A stretch of 64,000 nucleotides of DNA, taken from contig NC_049982.1 in the NCBI RefSeq assembly GCF_000003815.2, positions 29,897,997 through 29,961,996 on the forward strand, in the 5' to 3' direction. A program made the translations under genes and the position numbers. Under the pieces are notes generated by a model. The model searched no databases and was not told the origin of the DNA. It was given only the letters and a program-made list of their open reading frames with translations. The stretch's first letter is position 1, and every line of letters begins with the position of its first letter. This document shows positions 47,101 through 56,800 of this stretch, piece by piece. This stretch comes from Branchiostoma floridae (lineage: Eukaryota > Chordata > Leptocardii > Amphioxiformes > Branchiostomatidae).

Positions 47101-49882
47101 AATACGAATCATTAATCTAAATAATTAAAATATTGGCCTTATTAATTCTATTCAGACGGGAGGGGGCAATGAGGCCCTCGTCAACTTTTAGGTCACAAAA
47201 CGCCCAAACGGCTTACGCTAGAGTCACCAAATTTGGTGAGTTTTTCTATATACGTCATAATAGCGTGAAATTTCTTAGAATCTTTGAATATCATGTCTAC
47301 ATAGTTCTATGAAAATTAGGTGGTCATATGATAATTCGTTTAAGAGTTACAGGAGTTAGAAGGGCGGGCCATACTTTTTGCATATTAATTCATAGTAAGG
47401 ATAAACCTGTTCTTCAACAAGATGTCTTTTACATATCAAATTACAGCCAGGATATAAAAACATTCTTTAAGAAGATATCTTCAGTGTCACTGACGAAAAC
47501 TAGTGGATGATAGTTGAAACGTCTGAACGTTTCCAAAATCATATCCTTATTAAAGTAACTGCTTTTTGGCGTATGCTATTACCGGGATGTCTAGCCTTGA
47601 TTGTTTGTTTGTTTATTTGTTTATTTATTTGCACATACAAAGTGATAATAAATACAGAGAAGAATAAAACATAAAACAGGTGCAGGAGGAGGGGAAAACC
47701 TTAATGGTTTATGCTGTGCCCTCCTCCTCTATGGTTACACAAGATGTATGGTCTTGATGCATCATAATTAACAAAGAAAGAACTAACACATATGTTATAA
47801 TAATAATACAAAAAGATGTATGATCAGTGAAATCAATAAATAACAAACATAAGTAACTAACACAATCATACGCTATAATAATACAACAAAAGATATATGA
47901 TCAATGAATCAATGAATCAATCATAGCCTTCATCGACGAATCTTCCAATATATCCTTAGAAACTCTTCACGGAAAATGGCTATGGTAGGTTTTATTTCAT
48001 TTTATAAACAAAAGGTAACGATGAAAAAAGGTGGCTCACCCGTGGAGAGTTTGAGTAGTCTGTTGTTCATGCCTCCATCTCCGTCCACTACAAACATCTC
48101 CCCGGCTTCGTTAAACGCCACGTCCCCGACCTGGTCAAACTGCAGGGGGTCCAGACTCGAACCCTTTTCTCCAGGTGTTCCTAGCGTCGTCTTCAGGTTT
48201 CCTTGGCGGTCAAACATCTTCAGACAGCAGCCCAAAGGCCCTTGAAGTATAAGAGATTGAGACGACATTAAAGAATGTTTGACAACTTAACTACAAGACT
48301 ATCTAATTGGTGTATGTGTGTGTGTGTGTGTGTGTGTCTGAGTGTTGTTTTTGTGTGTGTGTGTGTGTGTTTGTGTGTGTGTATTGTGTGTGCGTATGTG
48401 TGTGTGCGTGTGTGTGCATGTGTCTGTATATATTGTGTTGTGTTGGTAACTTTATAATCTTGCTGACAGAATACAATTATTGCGAAGAAAATTTCAATGT
48501 AATAATGCATTCAGGTAGTGTGTAGTTGTGTCTGAAAAGCGTAACTACTAACTAAAGAAGCTATTGGTATTGATGTTTGCTATGTGTGCAATACCATCAA
48601 TGTCTTAATTAACAAAATAACATTGAGGTTCGATGAGACCAATAGCGTTTTTCCGTGTTTCTGCACTTAGACTACTTTTTAACACTTTCTTATATGTCAT
48701 TTCCTTACCGTTGCCCACATCAGTGACCCATATCTCCGCCTCTGTGATCCCCTGTCCGGCGGGGACTCGCACCCTGGTGCCGTGTGGCATGTCAATCTGC
48801 TCCGTGTCCCAACTCCGCAAGAGGGCGCCGTTTTCGGAGAACACCAGCATCTTCGACTTCACGTCGCCTCTCTGGTGTATATTGTGGATAAAAATACTAG
48901 TAGCTGAAGAGGTTAACTACAATGCCAGCTAAGGGAAATATTTTATAGCCTTAAATGTTAAATTTCGAGGCGATAAGATCTTCAAGAAGATGGGACAAGG
49001 CAAATTTAAATATATGATCCAATTTTCTCCATAGAAATCTACTGCAGTGGACGAATCCACTACCACTACAATAAATTTCAATTATTATGGTGTTTGCAGT
49101 GTAGGTGTTTGGTACCCTCTCTATTGTAAATATCAATCTCTTTGAAGTCCAAAGTTCATCATGTATTTTCCATTTATGGCCTGCAGATATCAGTCCCATG
49201 CACCAATAGGTATTTGCCACGTAAAAAAATCGTACAAAGAAAGCAGACAAAATACATATTCCGAAAAAAATATAAACAAGTCGACCAAAACTAGTCAAAG
49301 CCTAACTTCTGCTTGACCTGTTATCTCCTGGGAACGAGAGCTTGAGTAACACGTAACAATAACAGCTGTTTTAACGGATTGTACCACACTACTTTTCAAG
49401 ATGGGGGTGTTGGACTTTCAAGATAGGAGCGCTGTCTTTTAAGAGACAATACCTGAAAAAACGGTGGTCCTTAGATACATCTATAACTACCGAAATACTT
49501 AACTTTAAACAGATCTATCGAAATAATCATCAGCTGTAGGTACGAATATATTAACACAGACAGAACAGAACCTCCTTTCCGAAGGTAACAACAACCCAAC
49601 CCACTAACTATAGACTGGCTGCCCAGGAGTCTTTCTGGATATAACTTTCCAAGCTACCTAGCCACACGCAACAAACCTAGCATCTTCAAACACCGTTTTG
49701 ACATTTAAAACACGGAATGCCATTGCCCCTCCACATACCTGAGCCACGTAAACTTCGCTTGTGTCACCAACGGACAAAACGTCAGTACAAAATATCTGAG
49801 CCTTGAAGTGAGACGAATCCTCGGGCCACGTCTCATCAAGTTTATACAGTGGAGTAGCACTGAAATGGGTAGTTACCGACAT
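38147..49882 (-). CDS. NHLRC3: NHL repeat-containing protein 3 (NHLRC3), 5 coding exons, 310 aa
   Basis: Coding exons in transcript order are 49882-49739, 48871-48709, 48240-48040, 39151-38956 and 38375-38147. All borders are GT/AG with matching phases. The product is a run of NHL beta-propeller repeats that follows vertebrate NHLRC3 closely: [19 protein letters not shown], an [11 protein letters not shown] blade, [54 protein letters not shown], then [15 protein letters not shown] at the end. The vertebrate protein is secreted. Here the first visible Met lacks a signal peptide, and an acceptor-like 'ttctcag' lies ten bases upstream of it, so an upstream exon may carry the signal. A possible AATAAA lies on the minus strand at 38073-38068. 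Intron 4 (8.9 kb) contains another gene on the opposite strand. Function of the family is poorly known. Confidence 0.9.
39329..39484. mobile_element. 156-bp hAT-type MITE with 8-bp target-site duplication
   Basis: The element runs from TACTCTCCAAGCAGAGGTTA to its inverse TAACCTCTGCTTGGAGAGTA and is flanked by AATTAAAA on both sides (39321-39328 and 39485-39492). The surrounding sequence ('ctaggccaatta', 'ctagactttt', 'gaccaggcgggagt') is present without the insertion at about 33695-33775, which serves as an empty related site. An 8-bp duplication is typical of hAT elements. Confidence 0.9.
40080..43465. repeat. Degenerate tandem blocks upstream of the nested chimeric gene
   Basis: A segment with 'atttcgaggctacag', 'ccttctagaacattcggaac', 'gttgtcaacaaagtac', 'cagaagtgctcaa' and 'aaaatggctctc' occurs at 40120-40390 and again at 41455-41720. 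A second module ('tttcgtaagat', 'attgca', 'tctgcccagagacagg', 'cattctcacggg') occurs at 41092-41250, 41993-42200 and, more decayed, 43318-43445. No coding sequence recognised. It may be duplicated promoter or first-exon DNA. Confidence 0.65.
40862..40995. mobile_element. Foldback MITE with CTCCAA-type ends
   Basis: TCTCTCCAACCAGGG at the left and CCTCTGCTTGGAGAGTA at the right are inverse. Inner parts AAAAATCACGATCGTGACATTTCC and GGAAAAGGTCACGATTTTT pair as well. The end sequence groups it with the elements at 39329 and 59962. Confidence 0.65.
43656..46305 (+). CDS. Signal peptide fused to alpha-tubulin intermediate domain (chimeric gene, 4 exons, 313 aa)
   Basis: Exons are 43656-43719, 44147-44259, 44671-45266 and 46137-46305, with GT/AG borders and phases 1, 0, 2. 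The ATG is in Kozak context (CACCATGA). Residues 1-20 are a textbook signal peptide ([20 protein letters not shown]). Residues 21-59 are an acidic spacer rich in D and E. Residues 60-257 follow alpha-tubulin from about position 177 to 374: [48 protein letters not shown] and [20 protein letters not shown]. Tubulin's N-terminal GTPase domain with its glycine loop and helices H11-H12 are absent, and three residues before the M-loop are deleted. The last exon begins with a tubulin-like [18 protein letters not shown] acidic tail, then 38 unrelated residues. AATAAA lies at 46370. The gene sits inside NHLRC3 intron 4. Alternatives: exons 1-2 belong to another gene and the tubulin part is an inserted pseudogene, or translation ends at 45321 if the last intron is not spliced. 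Confidence 0.75.
45501..45704. mobile_element. About 200-bp MITE with GTTCACCTTTATCC ends
   Basis: The left end, GTTCACCTTTATCCACAGGG then TAACCTATATCCGTTGTT, is mirrored at 45664-45704. It lies in the last intron of the chimeric gene. A relative with ends GTTCACCTATATCTGTGGGG is at 60393-60571. Confidence 0.8.
46370..46375 (+). terminator. Polyadenylation signal of the chimeric tubulin gene
   Basis: AATAAA lies 65 bases after the stop codon at 46303-46305. This supports 46137-46305 being the terminal exon rather than a decayed remnant. Confidence 0.6.
47153..47530 (+). mobile_element. Penelope-type terminal remnant with hammerhead-like core, next to a poly-G element fragment
   Basis: At 47153-47235 'ctattcagacggga' and 'gagtcaccaaatttggtgag' belong to the CTATTCAGACCGGG family. 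Further on, CTGACGA (47490-47496), an AACTA/TAGTT stem and GAAACGTC (47516-47523) form a hammerhead-like order. The upstream frame ends in a short coding-like stretch (LTKTSG) as expected for the 3' end of a Penelope-like ORF, but I cannot establish that. Confidence 0.5.
48311..48432. repeat. (TG)n microsatellite
   Basis: Interrupted TG/TGTGTTT runs lie in an intron of NHLRC3, just upstream (in transcript sense) of its third exon. Open frames through it are low-complexity artefacts. Confidence 0.95.
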
Positions 49883-50886
49883 TTTGAGACACTGAGAACT
49901 CGACTGTGTACGTAATGTCCTTATGGTATCAAGTTAAAACTGTGTACGTGTCACAGACTCGTCCGACCACAAGCTGGTTATAATGCCAACGCATACTGTC
50001 ATCGATTTTTTTAGACTAGACGGTCTAGACCATGCTGATGACATCCGGGTGCGCATCAATTTTTATCCGTTTCCAAAATGTTTCCAAAAGTTTGAAAGTT
50101 TTCGACAATATCTATATATAGTACAAAGAATACGAGGCTGGAAAATGAACTAATCTATTTTCAATATCCATTGCAAATAACAAAAAAAGAGGACAGTATC
50201 TGAGTGAAAAAGATGCGAAAGAATGAAATTGAATAATAAATGTATGTCTTCTTCAAAGTACCAAGAAGGTTTTAACGTCCTTGGGTATAAGTTATTGTGT
50301 TTAATTATTTTTTCAACCTTACTAACAAAGCAAAAACAAAACCTGTCATGTAAAAAGTGACAAAATAGCTGAACCGGCTGACAAAAACGCTCCAAAAGAC
50401 GCCAAAACAAGCAGGAAGAGCTTGGAGAGTATGTTACACAACCTCGAGTTGCCAGGAACTAAAAGAGGGGCCGGTAGGTCGGCTGGAAACTAGGTTACGT
50501 ACACTATTAGTAGGGGGTTTATTAGGGGGCGTGGCATTTCGCTTGGTGTCATCCTCAGGTCAGTGTGGTGACGCAATCTCAGGGTAACCTACAGAAAACG
50601 TAAGGGGTGTAACCCCTCTATGGATGATAATACAATTAAGATAAATGTATTATTGAACACAATATTTTTGCCATTGACGCAAAATGACAATTAATTACGT
50701 ATTACTAAATGTATCATGTTGGACAAAATGCGATAGGAAGGCCAATTTATCAACATTGAATATACAAACACCCCTATTCTTACTGTGCACTCTTCCAAAG
50801 ATGGCGCGCTAGTCAAACAACGTGGAACTCGCAATCTGTGCATTTGTGTGAAGTCGTAGCGCTAGTTTGAGGCCAACTTTTGTACC
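49883..50886. promoter_or_regulatory. Shared intergenic region of divergent NHLRC3 and PYROXD2
   Basis: About 1.0 kb separates the two start codons, which face away from each other. It may act as a bidirectional promoter. No TATA box is obvious. 'caagatggcgcgc' at about 50795-50807 resembles a YY1-type site (AAGATGGCG) just 80 bases before the PYROXD2 ATG. The promoter call is inferred from gene layout and that motif only. Confidence 0.45.
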
Positions 50887-53800
50887 ATGTTGTCGGCAAG
50901 AACCCTCTGTAAGAGACTGGGGTACAGGTTAGCGAGGAGAAGTCTTTCTACAGCACAACCCGAGCTAAAAACGGAGTATGACGCCATAATAGTCGGAGGA
51001 GGTAAGTTTCTTGCATAATGTCATTTATTACTTGTAGTCTAAAGTCTTCAATTGCAGTTTTAAAGGCCCATTGTGTAAATTTTGTATTCCTTGTGTTTTT
51101 GATCTGTACAGAGTAAGCTGCATAAGGTCTGAAAGTTTCTTAAACCATCTTTAACCTCCTGTTCTAAACAACAACAACAACATTATAACTGTAGACTGGG
51201 TTGAAAGATCACGGTTTTACACATGTATGTCTGTACGGTGCAATGATGTTGTAACCTCCCTCCCATAATATTGGTAACTATTACTATTATAGATTTGCTC
51301 TGACTTGCTAAACAAATGGTAGAAAAGTCTGCTTTCTATTTGGCCTAAAGGTCAAAGTTCATCTGGGTTACCCATCTTTAATATTATACTTAAAATAAAT
51401 CCTTTTAATTTTGTGGGGATTTGATTGTTTGTTTGTTTGTGCCTTTATTTCAACTCGATTCAGTTTTTGTGGTTGGAAGATTTATCATTTTCATTTATGA
51501 TAATTTGATATAATTCTATTGTTCTTTGTTGCAGGTCACAATGGCCTTGTTGCGGTAAGTTCATTCAGATAAAACATTTCTGCATTCTTGTATTTGAGGG
51601 GCAGAACTTCATAATTCTCGAGTATGGTTTCTTATGATCTAATTGACTGTTAGTGTTTGGGCTACTGGTTATGGAACTATTATAATCTTGATGCTTATAT
51701 GTATAGACTCAATTATTATTAAATATTGATATTCACTCTTCTGTCAATCAATGAGAGAAATTATCTAAAATCACAAGGGACCACCATAAAGTTGCCGCAT
51801 TGGCCAGGTGTACTCTACAAGCAGAGGTTAGGCTCTGGCTAGTTTTTAAACTTTTTTTAGTCGTTTCTAGCAGGCTTTCTATTTTGTATTGTATCTTGTA
51901 TTGTCAAAAAACTTCAAGAAAAATGACAAAATAAATGCCTGATGAAAATGACTAAAAAAAACCTTCATATAGTAAGGTTCTTTTAGCACAACCAGAAAAT
52001 AACTTACTTCCGACGTTTCGGTGTCTGTCAGACACCATCATCAGGGTGGAATGACGGGAACTACTTCTTGCTGCTACTTATAGCCGATGTAGGTGGCGTT
52101 GCAGCAGCAAGAATGCCATCCCAGACGTGGCTCAGCTTGTATCCGCCCTCGTCTCTGTTCATGACTGGCACTGATTTTCTGATCCAAACTGCTTCTTTAA
52201 TCCATCGAGTTCTTCTGTTTTCCTCTCTGTCAATGACTCTTGCCCCCTCCCAGTCTATTACGCAATTGTTTCTATGAATATGGTCTGTGACTGCCGATTT
52301 GTTCTCTGTTTGTTCTGCTGCCTTCTTCTGAGATCTTGTGTATGCACTGCCTTTGCTGTTTTGTGCCTCCTTTTTGTGTTCTTCAAGTCTGGTGTAGAAA
52401 GTCCTGCCCGTCTCTCCAATGTACACCTTGTCACAACTTTTGCACGGAATCTTGTAGACACAGTCTGTTTTAGAGGAGTCTTCCAGTCTGTCCTTGGGAT
52501 GCACCAACAAGTTTCTGAGCGTGGTCTTGGGCTTAACTGCCGTGGCAATGGCATGTTTTCTGAAGATCCTTTCAAGTGTCTCTGTAATGCCTTTGACATA
52601 AGGTATGATGATCATGCCCTTAGACTTCTGTTCTTCTTTCTTCTTTTCTTTCTTGGGTTTGGGTTTGTTGGACTGATGTTGCACTCTTTTGAAAGTCCAG
52701 TCTGGGTAACCACAGAGTGACAGGGCTTGTTTGATGTGTTTAACCTCTTGTTGTCTGTCTGTTTCCTCTGTGACCACTGTTTTGCTCCTGTCCATCAGTG
52801 TTCTGATTACTCCTAGTTTCTGGTGGAGCGGATGATGGGAATTGAAATCTAGATACTGGTCTGTGTGGGTCTTTTTTCTGTAGACCAAAAGTTTCACCGT
52901 GCCGTCTTCTCTCCTCACTAGTAAGGTGTCCAGAAAGGGTAGAGTGCCCTGATCTTCTTCCTCATGGGTGAACTTGATACTACCCGTGGGGTCTATGGAG
53001 TTTAAGTGGTCGGTAAGTTCATGTTGTGTCCCCTGTCTTATAATTTCCATGATGTCATCCACATATCTCTTCCAAAGTTTCGGCCTACAGTTCACCGGAG
53101 CTGTGGCCATGGCCTGCCGTTCTAGCCATTCCATGAAGAGGTTAGCTAGAACCGGGGAGACGGGGCTTCCCATCGCTGTACCGAACCGTTGTTGGTAAAT
53201 GTTGCCTCTAAAACTGAAATACGTGGTAGTGACTATGAATGTTAACAACTCCATAATGTCCTCCACTTGGAGCTTGGTTCTGTTCTTGAGGTCAGTATCA
53301 GCAAGTAGTCTATCCTTGATGATGTTGAGAGTCTCTGGCACTGGAGTGTTAGTGAAAAGTGACACTACGTCATGAGATACAAACATCTCACCCTCTTCTA
53401 CTATGATACTAGCCATTTCTTCGGCGAGGTGTTTGGAGTTTTTGATATGGTGCTCAGTTTTCCCAACCAAAGGGGCCAAAAGGGGCCAAAAGGGACGAGG
53501 GGGGATACAAGCTGAGCCACGTCTGGGATGGCATTCTTGCTGCTGCAACGCCACCTACATCGGCTATAAGTAGCAGCAAGAAGTAGTTCCCGTCATTCCA
53601 CCCTGATGATGGTGTCTGACAGACACCGAAACGTCGGAAGTAAGTTATTTTCTGGTTGTGCTAAAAGAACCTTACTATATGAATAATTGCCAACCTGATG
53701 AAGTTATTCACGGAGACTAAAAAAAACATTTAAAAACAGCCGGAGCCTAACCTCTGCTTGAAGAATAACCAGGTAGTCCTTATGTAGATGTGGTCACTAG

Positions 53801-56800
53801 TACAGGTTTGACTGTATCTGAATCCACCCTACAGGCAGCATACCTTCAGAAAGCTGGGATAAACACCGTGGTTTTAGAGAGGAGACACGTGATTGGTGGA
53901 GCTGCTGTCACAGAGGAGATGGTGCCAGGTGAGCATTTAAAGCCTAACCCTCTCCCTACCAAAGTAGCTCATTGGTTCAAATTTGATTATTTAAATTGGC
54001 TTCTTGCGGAATCACACTGTTTCCAGTTAAACTACTGTAAATCTTGAAATATTTTCTAGTGTTATTATTTCTCATGACATCAAAAATTGGTGCTATTGCG
54101 TTACACTATGTATTCTAAATTGCAAACTTTAAACATGGCAAAAACCACCTTCCTCTTCTGTCATAAAATTAAGTCCATTCAAAAGTACTCTAAATGAATT
54201 AACAGTATTGCTTCTCTCCTTGGCTTCTTCTAGGTTACAAGTTCTCCCGAGCTTCCTATGTTCTCAGTCTTCTGAGGCCAAAGATCATCAGTGAACTAGA
54301 ACTCAAGGTGGGATCATATTCTTAGCTACATGATATGTCATTAAAAGGTTCAGGACATAGAAGTCTTTCCCATGAAGGTTTAAAAAACAGTATGATGCTT
54401 TTCTCACGTTGCTAGTGGTGGTGAAATGCAGCCTTGCTATGACATGTGTTTATCAGCCTTGGGAGTAATCTCCAAGCAGATCTATCAGTGGCAAGGCAGT
54501 ATCCAAAGGGCCAAACAGTATCCAAATGGTTCTGGTGTAATCTCTACTGGTCGCCTAATGGATACTGGTTTGCCCTTAACTTGGATACCACTTTGCCACC
54601 GATAGATCTGCTTTGGGATTACCCTTAGAGCATACTTGGTCATACCTAGCCTCTGTATCCAGCCGTACTATAGCTCCCAAGTCTCTTCTATGCTCTCCGC
54701 AAATACGGACTCGGGAGCTGTAATAATACGGCTGGATACCAGGCTAGGTCATCTCTTCTCTTCTCTTCTATTTGCTTATTACCTCCATGATTCGTCATGG
54801 AGGTTATATTTTCACCAGCGTTTGTGAGTCTGTCTGTCTGTCTGTCTGTCAACAAGATAACTCAAGAACGGCTGGATGGATTAGTTTCAAACTTGGTGTG
54901 TTGGTGGGGTGTGATGAAAGCTAGAAGTGATTAGATTTTGGACCCCCTAGCGGCTTTACTTGGTACTGCAGCGCAACTTCCGGTTTTGCCATTTCGTGTT
55001 CTGAACAAGATATGGTCCCAATTTTTAGGTGTTTGATAGTTCTTGTGCTCAGGAATAAGTGACATAAGTTTGGGCCCCCTAGCGTCTAGTTTTGGGATAG
55101 CAGGGGCATTTTTGTCAAAAACTTCTGAAGATGATAACTCAAGAAGGGAACAACGGATCTTTATGATTTTTGGTATGTAGGTACCTTGGACAATGTTGTA
55201 CAAAATGAAATACTAATTATGCAAAATAGGAATATATTTGCATAAATAATGAGAATATTCTATCATAGCAGTTTTTTCTATGTATCTCTTGCCCCGGACG
55301 TTAAATGGTCTCGAAATTAAAGCGGTAGACAGCTTTTAACGTCATAACAAAGTGGGATAAGTTTCAGCTCCCTAACATGTAATTTTGGAACTGCAGGGGC
55401 GTTTTTGTCAAGACACTCCAAAGAGGATAACTGCAGAAAGGAACGGCGGATTGCCATCATTTTAGGCATGCGGGTAGCTTAGGCAAAGATGTTCATAATG
55501 ATATACATGTTATGCGAATGAAGACTTAATTTGCATAATTAATGAGGAAATTGTATAATTCCATTGTTTTCAATAACTGGACTTCAATTAATGTAACACA
55601 TGTTAATTATGATAGGTGGAACATAATCAGATATCAAATATGGTAATGGCAACTTATTTGCATAATTTATGTAAGAATTGCAAAACTTCTTTTAGATATG
55701 ATCAATGATGGGAATTTTATTATTGTGACATGTGTACGTTACACCATGCATAGATTATGTTAATGTTAGTTAATTGCATAAAATTTTCAAAAGCTCTAAA
55801 TATTCATGGAGGTATGAGGTCGCCGAACTCTAGTTTATTTATATTTTTTTATATATATATTTATTTATTATGGATAATGGTGTTGGGTTCTTTTACATGC
55901 AGAGGTATGGCACTTGCTTGAGGCTTACACCTGGAGCTCCCTCCAACATATGGCCACTGACTTTATGTCACCATCCAAAATTCTACCCTTTACAGCGTCT
56001 CTAAGCTTGGGCCGACCCTAGGATTAAAGCCCATGGATTCGATTCATACGACTACAAATTAAAATGTAAGCAAGCAGTATATGGACTCCTTTGCTAAATA
56101 ATAATCATTATAGTAAAATCCTAATCTTTGTGATGTTTTGTCATCAGAGACATGGTCTGAAGGTATACCTGAGGGACCCCAACTCCTTCACCCCCCTGTT
56201 GGAGCCAGATGGTACGGGCCAGTTCCGGTCCCTACTCCTGGGTAAAGACCTGAAGGAGAACCAGAGACAGATCGCACAATTCTCACAGAGGGATGCTGAG
56301 GTTTGTTTGTTTGTTTATTTGTTTGCTTGTTTGTTTCAATCTCCATCACTATTACACTGTTATGTTTCACAGTATTGTACCTGTAGTTATTTAGTAATAC
56401 CCAATATTATTGATCAAAAATGACAATTGAATAAAATGTGTAGAACATTAACAGTAACACAATTTGTAAAACAGAAATTTTTTTAAACAAAATGTTAGGG
56501 TGGTAACTTAAAAGTTTGCTTAAGAGGTCAGAGGCCAACATAGAGTAATGTAAGAAGCATACATTAAGGTAAGATATAACCTGGATAATGGATGCAAAGA
56601 ACTATGAATACATGTACACGTAATTGAAAGTGATAACAGTTGACAAGTTTGAGTTTGTTGTTCAAGGGCTTAATTTTTTTTGTGGCAGATTATTAGCTCT
56701 TGACGTCAAGAAGAAATGATGGTTCTGGCATGTAACAGCTTGCTCTGGAATAATGGATTTTGATATTATACTGTGTACGAAATGGTATAAATAGATGTCT

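Larger units (their letters stand above)
51811..53767. mobile_element. CTCCAAGCAGA-type MITE split by a Penelope-like insertion
   Basis: The left half (51811-51959) starts TACTCTACAAGCAGAGGTTAGG. The right half (53718-53767) ends with the inverse, CCTAACCTCTGCTTGAAGAATA. Inner words 'gactaaaaaaaac' on both sides of the insertion match, as expected if the retroelement landed inside. Flanks GCCAGGTG and ACCAGGTA look like a decayed 8-bp duplication. Confidence 0.75.
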
